Source of the DNA: Convivina praedatoris
GTDB taxonomy: Bacteria > Bacillota > Bacilli > Lactobacillales > Lactobacillaceae
DNA: 64,000 nucleotides
Reading direction: 5' to 3' (one strand)
Assembly (NCBI RefSeq): GCF_933208505.1
Contig: NZ_CAKOEU010000004.1
This document shows, in pieces, positions 27,075-36,193 of the stretch. The notes beneath the pieces are model-generated. The model was not told the DNA's origin. It saw nothing but the letters and a program-made list of their open reading frames with translations, and searched no databases. The translations under genes were made by a program, and so were the position numbers. How positions within the stretch are numbered: the first letter of the stretch is position 1; each line of letters opens with the position of its first letter.

Positions 27075-28394
27075 ATGACGGATAATCAGGAGGCTCAGAG
27101 CGGGTTTAAGGCGCTTTTGAGCAAATGGGATAAAATTCGGGTCAGTGGCATTGGTCTAGTTGCATATTTCTTGATGGGTATATTGCTCATTATTGCGATT
27201 AGATATAACGTCTTACCCAAGACCATGATTGGGGCGATTTTTGCCCTAGTATTAATGGGGCACATTTTGTACTACTTGGGAGCGAACTTACCAATTTTTC
27301 GTTCTTATCTAGGTGGTGGGGCGGTTTTCACTATCCTAGGGGCTGCTATTTTGGCCACAACCGGTGTCGTACCACATTCAGTAGTAGTTACGGCTTCAAC
27401 CTTTGTTAATAAGATGGATTTCTTGGGACTATATATCGTCTCATTGATTGCTTCTTCGATTTTTAAAATGGATCGTAAGGAACTGCTAAAAGCTGCCGTT
27501 CGATTCTTGCCAGTGGCCTTCATTTCAATGGCTGTGACTGGATTGGTAGTCGGCTTAGTAGGTATGCTAATCGGCGCTGGCTTTAACCACTCGATTTTGT
27601 ATGTATCATTGCCAATTATGTCTGGTGGTGTGGGTGCTGGAATCGTACCTATGTCTGGTATTTATGCCAAGGCCTTGGGCGTTTCAGCCAATGGGATTTT
27701 GTCACAGCTTTTCCCAGCCGTTGTTTTGGGTAACTTGTTAGCCATTATCAGTGCTGGTTTGATTTCTAAGTTATTTGCTAATAGTAAGTATAATGGTCAC
27801 GGGGAAATCCTAAATGACCTAGAAAGTCAGCAAAAAAAGCCAGCTGCTGAATTGGTACCCGATTACATGCAGATGGGTGTTGGAATGATGGTTTCAATCT
27901 CTTTCTTCATGTTGGGTACAATTTTGAATAAGGTCGTGCCTGGTGTTAATGCCTATGCCTTTATTATCTTGTTGATTGTGCTGGCTAAGGCTGCTGGTAT
28001 TTTACCTAAGTATTATGAAGATGCCACTGTTATGTTTGGTCAATTAATTGTTAAGAACATGACGCATGCCTTGTTGACTGGGGTTGGACTATCCTTGTTG
28101 GACGTACACCAGTTGATGAGCGCCTTGAACTGGCAGTTTGTGGTCCTTTGCTTAACTAGTATTATTACTATTTCACTTGCTAGTGGTTTCTTGGGTAAGC
28201 TCTTTGGCCTATATCCAGTTGAGTCAGTGATTGCTGCTGGTCTTGCTAACAACAGTATGGGTGGCACAGGAAATGTTTCAGTTTTGGCTGCTTCCGACCG
28301 GATGAACTTGATTGCCTTTGCTCAGATGGGAAACCGAATTGGTGGAGCCTTGGTACTGGTTGTTTCGGGAATCTTAGTTGCTCTAATGCATTAA
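27075..28394 (+). CDS. citP: Citrate/2-hydroxycarboxylate transporter (2HCT family, CitP-like)
   Basis: This is a 439-residue membrane carrier of the 2HCT family. Both re-entrant loop signatures are present: SGGVGAGIVPMSGIYAKALG (about 195-214) and NNSMGGTGNVSVLAAS, and the C-terminal span has the substrate-binding Arg (AFAQMGNRIGGAL). CitP exchanges divalent citrate for lactate and creates a membrane potential; whether this protein is an exchanger or a symporter cannot be told from sequence. AGGAGG precedes the ATG. The 79-base gap from the hydrolase holds a possible promoter (GATAAAAT near 27021). Confidence 0.95.
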   Translation: MTDNQEAQSGFKALLSKWDKIRVSGIGLVAYFLMGILLIIAIRYNVLPKTMIGAIFALVLMGHILYYLGANLPIFRSYLGGGAVFTILGAAILATTGVVPHSVVVTASTFVNKMDFLGLYIVSLIASSIFKMDRKELLKAAVRFLPVAFISMAVTGLVVGLVGMLIGAGFNHSILYVSLPIMSGGVGAGIVPMSGIYAKALGVSANGILSQLFPAVVLGNLLAIISAGLISKLFANSKYNGHGEILNDLESQQKKPAAELVPDYMQMGVGMMVSISFFMLGTILNKVVPGVNAYAFIILLIVLAKAAGILPKYYEDATVMFGQLIVKNMTHALLTGVGLSLLDVHQLMSALNWQFVVLCLTSIITISLASGFLGKLFGLYPVESVIAAGLANNSMGGTGNVSVLAASDRMNLIAFAQMGNRIGGALVLVVSGILVALMH

Positions 28395-28398
28395 AACA

Positions 28399-28423
28399 AA
28401 AAACAGCTGTGGCTGTTTTTTTA
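28399..28423 (+). terminator. Intrinsic terminator after citP
   Basis: AAAACAGC pairs with GCTGTTTT around TGTG and is followed by a long T run; it closes the citrate operon. Confidence 0.88.
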
Positions 28424-28506
28424 TTTTTAGATTAAAGTTTTATTCACAAGCTAAAGTATTAAAATGGAAGTAAAGGTTGGTAATAAAGTAGAAAGAGATT
28501 AATGTA

Positions 28507-31287
28507 ATGATCGAAGAAAACAAAACTAATGATCAGTTCGCTCAGTTACCGTTAGACGAATTTTATCAAGCAGTCGACAGTAGCCCTACTGGTTTAAATG
28601 CTAATCAGGTTCAGCAGCAGCGCAGTAAATACGGCCCTAATGTTATTACAGCGACTAAAACTGGTAATCGTTTATGGAAGTTTTTTAAAAATTTCACGAG
28701 CCTGATGGCGGGTTTGCTCTGGGTGAGTGGTTTTATTGCGATTTTTGCCAAGATGCCTGAATTAGGGATTGCCATTTGGACCGTTAATATTATTAATGGG
28801 CTTTTTAGTTACTGGCAGGAAGATCAAGCTCAAAAAGCTTCGGATGCCTTGAAAAAAATGTTACCTACTCAGGCGACCGTTATTCGGGATGGGAAGTCGG
28901 TTCAAATTGATACGGCTGACATTGTACCGGGAGATCTTATAGTAATTGCCGCTGGGAATAGTATTTCGGCTGATGCTAGGATTATTAGTTCTGATTCTTT
29001 TCAGGTTGATGAATCAGCGTTGACCGGTGAGTCTGATTTGCGTGATAAAAAAGCGACCTATCACCGTGGTTCCGGTCGTTTCGATGAGGATAATATCATT
29101 TTTGCTGGAACCGTGGCTAGTTCTGGTAATGCACAAGCAGTTGCTTTAAAGACAGGGATGAATACTGAATTTGGTAAGATTGCCCGTTTGACACAAAGCC
29201 AAACGTCTAAGCCATCTCCCTTGGAAATAGAGTTAAACCGTCTAACTCGTCAATTATCCATGATTGCTATTTTGATTGGGATTTCTTTCTTCTTAACGGC
29301 TGTTTTTATTGTTCATTATCCGGTAGTCCAGTCCTTTATTTTTGCCTTAGGGATGGTTGTGGCCTTTATTCCTGAAGGTCTGCTACCAACGGTTACCCTG
29401 TCGTTGGCCCAAGGGGTTCAACGGATGGCCAAAAAACATGCGCTGGTTAAAAATTTGAATAGCGTGGAAACTCTAGGAGAAACAACGGTCATTGCTTCGG
29501 ATAAAACTGGTACTTTAACACAAAATCAAATGACGATTAATCACATTTGGTTGCCAGATCAGGTTTATGCGGTTAGTGGCGAAGGCTATGTGGACAATGG
29601 TCAAGTATTGGATCAGGGACAAGTTGTAAAACCTGGACAAAATCCAGATCTAGATTTGTTAATGCAGGCGATTGCTTTAAATAATGACACAACGGTTAAG
29701 CCAATCAGTCAACCAGGTGGACAGGCTCAAATTGTAGGGACGCCTACTGAGGCCGGCTTGGTCATCTTAACTGAAAAATATCAGCTGGCTAGCGCCACTC
29801 TCAAAGACGCTAATCCACGACTGAAGACTTTGGTCTTTGATTCAGATCGTAAGCGGATGTCAACAATTAACCAAGCTAGTAATGGAAAATTGACCCTGTA
29901 CACCAAGGGGGCCTTGGATGGTATTTTAGCCATTAGTCAATCAATTTTAGTTGATGGGCAGGTGCGGGCAATTACGACCAATGATATCCAAAAAATTCAG
30001 GCGGCTAATGAGCTATATGCGGCCCAAGGTTTGCGGGCTTTAGCAATTGCAGTGCGTGATTTGCCCGCTGAAACTAGCCAAAATCTAGCTGATTGTACCA
30101 TTGCTAATACTGAAAAAGATTTAACCTTTGTTGGGCTAACCATTATGGCTGATCCTCCTCGACCAGAAATTTATGAAGCCGTGAAAAAGGCTCATCAGGC
30201 TCAAATTCGAATTATCATGGTGACTGGGGACGGACCAATTACGGCGAAAAGTATCGCGGTTAAAATTGGTTTGGTTTCTGATCAGGCCCGTGTGATTACT
30301 GGCGATGAGTTAACGGCCATGTCAGATGAGAATTTGCGTCAGGCTGTTAAGGGCGAAGTTATCTTTGCTCGGGTTGCTCCTGAGCAAAAATATCGAATTG
30401 TGAAGGCCAATCAAGCCAATGGCGAAATTGTGGCTTCAACTGGCGATGGGGTTAACGATGCCCCAGCCCTAAAGCAGGCCGATATCGGGATTGCCATGGG
30501 GGCCACTGGAACAGATGTTGCCAAAGATGCCGCCGACATGATTTTAACCGATGATAATTTTGCTTCAATTATTGCTGCGATTGAAGAGGGGCGGACTGTT
30601 TATAGTAATATTCAAAAGTTTTTGCTTTATATTTTGAATAGCAATGTGCCAGAGGCTTTTCCATCAGTGTTATTTCTCTTTTCTGGCGGTTTTATCCCAC
30701 TTCCCTTGACGGTTATGCAGATTCTAACCATTGATTTGGGGACTGATATGCTGCCAGCGCTAGGGCTTGGCTCGGAGAAGAGTGAACCAGGCGTTATGCA
30801 GCAACCCCCTCGTTCTCGTTCAGCCCACTTACTTAATAAATCAATTATCTGGAAAGCCTTTGGTCTGTATGGTTTAATAGCTTCTTTGATATCGACGGCG
30901 GCTTATTTCTTTGTTAACTATGCCTATGGTTGGCCAAAACACGCTTTAGCTAGTTCTGGCGCCATTTATGCTGAAGCAACGACGATTACCTTGGCGGCGA
31001 TTGTCTTTTGTCAGGTAGCAGCTGCCATTAATGCGCGGACTAAATATACGTCAGTCTTCAAGATTGGTATTTTTAGTAATCGTCATATTATTACTGGGCT
31101 TGTCTTTGAGATTGCCTTAATCTCGTTAATTATTTACTTACCATTCTTACAGTCAGTCTTTAATACTCATGCACTAGGATTACAAGAGTGGCTATTCCTG
31201 CTAGCTATTCCGATTCCTTTGATTTTGTTGGAAGAATTACGAAAGTGGATTGTTCGCAAGTACTACCTAAAACTTAATCAAAATTAA
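28507..31287 (+). CDS. P-type cation-transporting ATPase (P2 type)
   Basis: This 926-residue protein has the P-type ATPase order: actuator motif ALTGESDL, membrane motif FIPEGLLPTV, phosphorylation site DKTGTLTQN with Asp332, nucleotide domain, and hinge TGDGVNDAPALKQADIGIAMG. About ten membrane spans and a C-terminal cation ATPase domain place it in class P2. The PEGLL and KNLNSVETLG segments look like the Na+/K+-ATPase-like (P2C) bacterial branch more than the Ca2+ branch, but the ion cannot be fixed. It is a single gene with its own start region. Confidence 0.9.
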   Translation: MIEENKTNDQFAQLPLDEFYQAVDSSPTGLNANQVQQQRSKYGPNVITATKTGNRLWKFFKNFTSLMAGLLWVSGFIAIFAKMPELGIAIWTVNIINGLFSYWQEDQAQKASDALKKMLPTQATVIRDGKSVQIDTADIVPGDLIVIAAGNSISADARIISSDSFQVDESALTGESDLRDKKATYHRGSGRFDEDNIIFAGTVASSGNAQAVALKTGMNTEFGKIARLTQSQTSKPSPLEIELNRLTRQLSMIAILIGISFFLTAVFIVHYPVVQSFIFALGMVVAFIPEGLLPTVTLSLAQGVQRMAKKHALVKNLNSVETLGETTVIASDKTGTLTQNQMTINHIWLPDQVYAVSGEGYVDNGQVLDQGQVVKPGQNPDLDLLMQAIALNNDTTVKPISQPGGQAQIVGTPTEAGLVILTEKYQLASATLKDANPRLKTLVFDSDRKRMSTINQASNGKLTLYTKGALDGILAISQSILVDGQVRAITTNDIQKIQAANELYAAQGLRALAIAVRDLPAETSQNLADCTIANTEKDLTFVGLTIMADPPRPEIYEAVKKAHQAQIRIIMVTGDGPITAKSIAVKIGLVSDQARVITGDELTAMSDENLRQAVKGEVIFARVAPEQKYRIVKANQANGEIVASTGDGVNDAPALKQADIGIAMGATGTDVAKDAADMILTDDNFASIIAAIEEGRTVYSNIQKFLLYILNSNVPEAFPSVLFLFSGGFIPLPLTVMQILTIDLGTDMLPALGLGSEKSEPGVMQQPPRSRSAHLLNKSIIWKAFGLYGLIASLISTAAYFFVNYAYGWPKHALASSGAIYAEATTITLAAIVFCQVAAAINARTKYTSVFKIGIFSNRHIITGLVFEIALISLIIYLPFLQSVFNTHALGLQEWLFLLAIPIPLILLEELRKWIVRKYYLKLNQN

Positions 31288-31297
31288 AAAAAGCACT

Positions 31298-31699
31298 TCA
31301 TTTGGAGGGCTTTTCTTGAGAAATTGTTTGGCTGGTCAAGCGGAGGGTGGCAAAGGCGGTCGTGATTTGACTGTCTTGTTCATAAATTTTAACTTGCCAA
31401 GTTTGGAGTCGGTAGCCTAAATGCAGTGGGATTGCTTGGGCGATTAAAGTTCCCCAGCTGACTGCTTGTAACTGGTTAACATTTAAATCAACACCCACGG
31501 CGGCTTCCTTAGTACGTTGATTTGCTTGTAAAACAGCATTAGCACCCAGGCTAGCTGCTTCTTCGGCCAAAAGGGCGTTGATCCCGCCATGAACCACGCC
31601 GTAAGGCTGTTGAACAGCGGACGTGATTGGTAATTTTAGTTCAACTAATTTGGGACTGACTTTAATAATTTTAATACCTAGAGCAGTGGCAACAGACAT
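31298..31699 (-). CDS. menI: Hotdog-fold thioesterase, probable DHNA-CoA hydrolase MenI
   Basis: This 133-residue PaaI/YdiI-type hotdog thioesterase carries GVVHGGINALLAEEAASLG, with the catalytic Glu and the HGG motif. It is divergent from menB, and in menaquinone-making bacteria such an enzyme releases 1,4-dihydroxy-2-naphthoate from its CoA ester, so MenI is a reasonable call from context. A general acyl-CoA thioesterase is the alternative. Confidence 0.78.
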   Translation of the reverse strand: MSVATALGIKIIKVSPKLVELKLPITSAVQQPYGVVHGGINALLAEEAASLGANAVLQANQRTKEAAVGVDLNVNQLQAVSWGTLIAQAIPLHLGYRLQTWQVKIYEQDSQITTAFATLRLTSQTISQEKPSK

Positions 31700-31820
31700 A
31701 TTTTTCTCTTTCTAGGGTTGAGCGCCCATTTAAACATGCTTTAATGAAAAATGTTAGAATAAAACTATTATCAATTATATTAACTTTCTTTGAAAATTAA
31801 CGCAAAAGTGAGGACAAACA

Positions 31821-32642
31821 ATGACCACGGTTGAATGGACACCGATTAAAGAATATGCCGAAATTTTATTTGAGCGAACGGGCAAGATTGCTAAAATTAC
31901 AATTAATCGTCCTGAAAAGCGCAATGCCTTTACGCCGGTAACGGTATCAGAAATGATTGATGCTTTTAATTTTTGTCGTGATGATGCTAGCATTGGCGTT
32001 ATTATTTTGACCGGTGCCGGTGATTTGGCCTTTTCTTCCGGTGGCGATCAATCAATTCGGGGAAATGGGGGATATTTAGGACCAGACCAAATTCCGCGTT
32101 TGAACGTTTTGGATTTGCAACGCCTAATTCGGATTATTCCTAAGCCCGTGATTGCCATGGTACGTGGTTGGTCTGTTGGTGGTGGGAATGTCTTGCAGCT
32201 AGTATGTGATTTAACGGTGGCTGCTGATAACGCTCAATTTGGCCAAACTGGTCCAATGGTTGGTTCCTTTGATGCAGGTTATGGTTCGGCTTATTTAGCT
32301 CGGGTGATTGGGCATAAGCGAGCCAAAGAGGTATGGTTCTTAGATGAATTCTATTCTGCTCAAGAAGCCCTAGAAATGGGTTGGATTAATCGTGTGGTAC
32401 CTTTGGCTGAGGTCGAAACAGCGACCTTGGAGTGGGCGAACAAATTATTGAAAAAGTCACCCACGGCCTTGCGTTTTATCAAGGCTGCGATGAACGCTGA
32501 TACTGATGGCGTGGCCGGTTTGCAGCAGTTAGCTGGTGATGCCACCATGCTCTTTTACACGACGGATGAAGGGAAGGAAGGGCGGAATGCCTTTTTGGAA
32601 AAACGTAATCCTGATTTTGGTCAATTCCCAACTTTCCCTTAA
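31821..32642 (+). CDS. menB: 1,4-dihydroxy-2-naphthoyl-CoA synthase MenB
   Basis: This 273-residue crotonase-fold enzyme closes the second ring of naphthoquinone from o-succinylbenzoyl-CoA. MenB marks are visible: the SSGGDQSIRG segment, VRGWSVGGGNVLQLVCDLTV and the GPMVGSFDAGYGSAYLARVI loop, with the characteristic C-terminal EGRNAFLEKRNPDFGQFP. It precedes menE by 59 bases. Confidence 0.95.
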   Translation: MTTVEWTPIKEYAEILFERTGKIAKITINRPEKRNAFTPVTVSEMIDAFNFCRDDASIGVIILTGAGDLAFSSGGDQSIRGNGGYLGPDQIPRLNVLDLQRLIRIIPKPVIAMVRGWSVGGGNVLQLVCDLTVAADNAQFGQTGPMVGSFDAGYGSAYLARVIGHKRAKEVWFLDEFYSAQEALEMGWINRVVPLAEVETATLEWANKLLKKSPTALRFIKAAMNADTDGVAGLQQLAGDATMLFYTTDEGKEGRNAFLEKRNPDFGQFPTFP

Positions 32643-32701
32643 AAGTGTGTTATTAGAATCTCTGGCCAATGTGGCGGAGATTTTTTAGTTAGGAAATATT
32701 C

Positions 32702-34156
32702 ATGGAAAACTGGTTACATAAACAAGCTGATTTGAAACCGAATCAATTAGCTTTAATTGCTGATAATAAACAGTATAGCTTTGCGCAATTAGAACAGATT
32801 GTGATTGAACGAGCTCAACAATTAATAAGTATCTTAGATAAGAATCCGCGAGTTGGAGTCTTAACTACGAATTGTTTGGCTGGCTATGTAACAATTTTGG
32901 CTCTACAACAGTTAGGCCGGCAGTTGGTCTTATTAAACCGTCGTTTGGCTAAACCGGAACTAGAGGATCAAATTGAACAAGCAAAGCTGACTCAAATTGT
33001 CCAAGATGATGCTTTTGATATCAATTTAAACGGAACGCAGCAATTTTCTTTTAAGAATCTAAGCCAATTAGAGGGGCAGCCAGCAGAGATTTTGGCTGAT
33101 TTTAACGAGGACCAGGTTACTTCCATCATGTTTACTTCAGGGACAACTGGTCGGCCAAAGGGAGTTCAACAAAGCTTTGGCAATCATTTTTATTCAGCCA
33201 TGGGATCAGTTTTGAACTTGGGGTTGTTACCAGATGACTGTTGGCTGGCAGCTGTACCGATTTTTCATATTAGTGGCTTTTCGATTATGATGCGATCCTT
33301 GATTTATGGCATACCGGTTCGATTATATGATCACTTTGATGCCCATCAGATTAATGCGGATTTGCTAGCTGGCCGAGGAACGATTATTTCCCTAGTACCA
33401 GTTATGTTAGAAAAAATGTTGGCGGATTTACCAAGAAATCAGTCTTATCCAACCAGCTTTCGCCAAGTTTTACTCGGTGGCGGACCGGTTAGACAAGAGA
33501 CCTTGGTTGCTAGTCAAGCTCGTGGTATCTCAATTACTCAGTGTTATGGCATGACCGAAACTGCTTCTCAAATCATTGCTTTGAGCCCCCGCGATGCCCA
33601 AAGAAAATTAGGTTCGGTCGGTAAACCGCTTTTTCCAGTTAGCTTGCGAATTGTCCAACAAGATGGTGAGGGTCTTGGCCAATTAGAAGTCAAAGCGCCT
33701 AATATTGCGGTCGGCTATTTGAATCAAGCCGATAAATATCAGGCTAGTTTTGATGACGGTTGGTTTAAAACCGGTGATTTAGGTTGGCAGGATGATGAGG
33801 GATTCATCTATATTAAAGGTCGGCAGGGGGATATGATCTCATCAGGTGGAGAAAATGTCTTTCCCCAGGAAATCGAAGCCGTCTATCGTAATTTACCAGA
33901 AGTTGAAGATATTGTCGTGGTCGGTGTGCCAGATACCCAGTGGGGCAGGGTGCCGGTGGCCTTGGTTAAATTTAAGTTAGATGCCTTTTTATCGGCGGCT
34001 GACTTAAGAAATTATGGTCGAGAACAATTGGCCCACTATAAGGTACCCCGTGATTTTGTTGAATATTCAAATGATTGGCCTAGAACGGCCAGTGGTAAAA
34101 TTCAGCGTTATCGCTTAGTGACTGAATATCAAAATATGAAAAAAGCGCCCCAGTGA
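32702..34156 (+). CDS. menE: o-succinylbenzoate-CoA ligase MenE
   Basis: This 484-residue ANL-family ligase activates o-succinylbenzoate with ATP and CoA. The P-loop SIMFTSGTTGRPKGVQQ (about 143), the QCYGMTETASQI motif, FKTGDLGWQDDEGFIYIKGR hinge and the C-terminal Lys in PRTASGKIQR are present. With MenB and MenI it forms the CoA-dependent middle part of menaquinone synthesis; menFDHC and menA are not in this window. Its stop codon lies in the loop of the overlapping terminator. Confidence 0.93.
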   Translation: MENWLHKQADLKPNQLALIADNKQYSFAQLEQIVIERAQQLISILDKNPRVGVLTTNCLAGYVTILALQQLGRQLVLLNRRLAKPELEDQIEQAKLTQIVQDDAFDINLNGTQQFSFKNLSQLEGQPAEILADFNEDQVTSIMFTSGTTGRPKGVQQSFGNHFYSAMGSVLNLGLLPDDCWLAAVPIFHISGFSIMMRSLIYGIPVRLYDHFDAHQINADLLAGRGTIISLVPVMLEKMLADLPRNQSYPTSFRQVLLGGGPVRQETLVASQARGISITQCYGMTETASQIIALSPRDAQRKLGSVGKPLFPVSLRIVQQDGEGLGQLEVKAPNIAVGYLNQADKYQASFDDGWFKTGDLGWQDDEGFIYIKGRQGDMISSGGENVFPQEIEAVYRNLPEVEDIVVVGVPDTQWGRVPVALVKFKLDAFLSAADLRNYGREQLAHYKVPRDFVEYSNDWPRTASGKIQRYRLVTEYQNMKKAPQ

Positions 34157-34167
34157 GGGCGTTTTTT
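34139..34167 (+). terminator. Intrinsic terminator overlapping the menE stop
   Basis: AAAAAAGCGCCC pairs with GGGCGTTTTTT around CAGTGA; the menE TGA (34154-34156) is in the loop and the 5' arm encodes the last residues. Confidence 0.85.
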
Positions 34168-34184
34168 AGTGGCTAGAAGATGGA

Positions 34185-34346
34185 TTATACACCTAAAATT
34201 TGATTTTTCTTAGTTTCAAAATCTTCTTTGGTGATAACACCATCGTTTAAGAGTTGTTTGAGTTTTAGGAGCTCATTGTAACTGGTAGTACAGCTGTCGT
34301 GGTTTTGGGGTGTTTGCTTGTTTAACATGTTTTCTATGTGAACCAT
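34185..34346 (-). CDS. SHOCT-domain mini-protein, 53 residues
   Basis: A minus-strand frame from ATG at 34346 to TAA at 34185 encodes 53 residues. The second half, YNELLKLKQLLNDGVITKED followed by FETKKNQILG, fits the SHOCT (short C-terminal) domain pattern, usually the tail of longer membrane or phage-related proteins. Upstream is only a weak AAGAAAG ribosome-binding site. It could be a free-standing small gene or the remnant of a larger one; the gap to the upstream DUF805 gene shows no coding continuation. Confidence 0.55.
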   Translation of the reverse strand: MVHIENMLNKQTPQNHDSCTTSYNELLKLKQLLNDGVITKEDFETKKNQILGV

Positions 34347-34436
34347 TCTTTCTTATTGTAACTAAAATATTAAAGATACGGTGTGAGAAGGTCACGTTGT
34401 AAAAAATAATATTTTGAAGTTTTGATACTTGATCTC

Positions 34437-34465
34437 TATGTAGGCCCCGCGGGGCTTTTTATTTA
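34437..34465 (+). repeat. Hairpin repeat copy 1
   Basis: The segment TATGTAGGCCCCGCGGGGCT followed by TTTTATTTA contains a GCCCC/GGGGC hairpin with a T run on the plus strand. A close copy lies at 35004-35032. Both copies begin at the 3' end of a minus-strand gene, so the T run would stop plus-strand transcripts. Confidence 0.6.
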
Positions 34466-34959
34466 TTTCTACCGATGAATTTGATATCAGTAAGTGTTCC
34501 TGACGGAAGTAGCGTGATGACTAACTGGACGAGGCTTACTAGCCCGGGTGCAATGAATGTTTCATAACTGTTTCCATGGGAGTAGAAAGAAGTTCCCAAT
34601 CCTACTGCAAAGATAATCCAAACTAGAATCTCATTTAAACCAGTATCACGGTACCGGCGAATAGATAATGACCAACTAGGAATTAAAATAGATAACCAAA
34701 ATATGAGACTAATTAATCCCCAAATAATTAGGGTAACTGGAAATTGCCCAATAAATTCAAAAAATGTATTGGTGTCGTTAATATCCTTACTGCCGGAACT
34801 GACTGCTATAACAGCTAGGATAGTAGTGATAATAATCCAAATTACAGTAGTAATGGCAGCCCAAAGAGCCATCCACCAGTATTCTGCTCTTGTAGCGGTC
34901 CCCATAAACTTGACATAGTTCTTCCAAAAGTTCTTAAATGCCTGTGTCATTGAGATCAT
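34459..34959 (-). CDS. DUF805 membrane protein
   Basis: This 166-residue protein begins with the DUF805 pattern (FKNFWKNYVKFMGTATRAEYWW) and has about four membrane spans, including VIWIIITTILAVIAVSSG and LIIWGLISLIFWLSILIP, and the SIRRYRDTGLNEI motif typical of the family. AGAGG lies six bases before the ATG at 34959. The biochemical function of DUF805 is unknown. It is on the minus strand in an accessory patch next to a decayed gene. Confidence 0.85.
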   Translation of the reverse strand: MISMTQAFKNFWKNYVKFMGTATRAEYWWMALWAAITTVIWIIITTILAVIAVSSGSKDINDTNTFFEFIGQFPVTLIIWGLISLIFWLSILIPSWSLSIRRYRDTGLNEILVWIIFAVGLGTSFYSHGNSYETFIAPGLVSLVQLVITLLPSGTLTDIKFIGRNK

Positions 34960-35003
34960 ACAATACCTCTCTATTTGATGCCTTTTAACGTGAATGCGGC
35001 ACG

Positions 35004-35032
35004 TATGTAGGCCCCGTGGGACTTTTTATTTA
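35004..35032 (+). repeat. Hairpin repeat copy 2
   Basis: TATGTAGGCCCCGTGGGACT followed by TTTTATTTA differs from copy 1 at two positions of the stem, which keeps most pairs. It touches the stop codon of the decayed minus-strand gene. Confidence 0.6.
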
Positions 35033-35862
35033 GTTCAAATTAATCTTAAACGCACCATCTGTGTCCTTAGAAGATTCGTTATATACAAGCGCTAATTTAC
35101 TTTCTGGCGAAGTCTCGCCCATAGTTTACCGGTAACACTAGCATTAGATCCAATGAACCACTATGATGTTTTTCAACGCTAGTTGGACCACTGATAGTAC
35201 CATCAGGTTGTTTACCATTTTTATCAATAGCAAAGTAAGTAGGGTTATAATCTGTCTTACTATCTGATTTGTTTGTAGTAGTAATATTAACGATTACATA
35301 TTTTTACCGTTATCAGGCTTTGTATATTGGGCACCATCAATTATATCAACTTTGTTGACCTTATATTCAGCGTTCTCATAAGCAACAGTATCTCCGACAT
35401 GATATGTTTTTATATCTTTTTTGATTTGCTTGAACTATCAGTAGACCTGTTAATCTGATCAGTAGCCTTATTCAAAGCGTGAGAATAGGTGAACTGAGTG
35501 CCTAATGCTACTGTTAAAAAAGTGATAGAAATAACGCAAGCAAAATCAGCAGTAGTACTAGTGCTGATTAATACTAGTGAAATAGAAGCTTCAGCTATAA
35601 TAGTTCCAATCATAGCTAGAGCTAGTGTCTTCTTGTTCTTTCTATTAATGAATAGTGCAATAATCCCCCAAATTAAAGCTACTATTCCAAAGAAGAAAGC
35701 AACGTTCCTAATAATTGGAATCCATGACAAAGCGAAGGTATTTGCAACCAAATCAACGATTGAAGTCGACATCGCAAAAATCGGAATCCATGACAAAGCT
35801 AAGCCAATTCCACCAAATACAATTGTTAAAACTCCTAGAAACTTACGTTCATCTTGTTTCAA
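35030..35862 (-). pseudogene. Broken gene: membrane N-terminus plus DUF4352/DUF5067-like domain, three frameshifts
   Basis: An open 150-residue part (35862 to 35410) begins MKQDERKFLGVLTIVFGGIG and has four membrane spans, then a Ser/Lys linker. Past a frameshift near 35410-35425 the coding continues as DIKTYHVGDTVAYENAEYKV, past a second near 35298-35306 as YVIVNITTTNKSDSKTDYNP, and past a third near 35121-35140 as ETSPESKLALVYNESSKDTD and a stop at 35030. The last three pieces read as one extracellular immunoglobulin-like domain of the DUF4352/DUF5067 type. The original protein would have had about 275 residues. Sequencing errors are possible but three in one gene are unlikely. Confidence 0.75.
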
Positions 35863-36181
35863 ATCCTTTCTCCCAACAGCTTTTAATGTTAATCAGTCAA
35901 TTGGACATTCATTCAAATATTGAAATGATTAGCAATGTATTCAATTTATTTTTAGGCCAGCATATTTTTTAATGGCCAATGTTTATCACAGTTGTTAAAT
36001 TCATAAAATTAGTACGAGCACGCTCGTGAACTATTGTATATAGTCGTTGTTAATCTAATGGATGGGGCTTGATTTAATTAGTAGTGTAGTTACAAAAAAT
36101 TCAATATAAATGCAGCAACTATACATTCTTTTATGTTTATTTTCACATATGATTTATAATCTTTCAATCGTCATTATGGTG
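35863..36181. other. Gene-free AT-rich stretch with one short palindrome
   Basis: No coding frame with a ribosome-binding site was found. The only structure seen is ACGAGC (36014-36019) and GCTCGT (36022-36027), six-base inverted arms around AC, flanked by TAGT and ACTA; it has no T run and may be a protein-binding site or chance. Confidence 0.5.
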
Positions 36182-36193
36182 TATAATATCTAT

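Noticed and set aside
36014..36027. Attachment site or terminator at the ACGAGC/GCTCGT palindrome
   Set aside because: No integrase, no second copy found by eye and no T run; left as an unexplained short palindrome.
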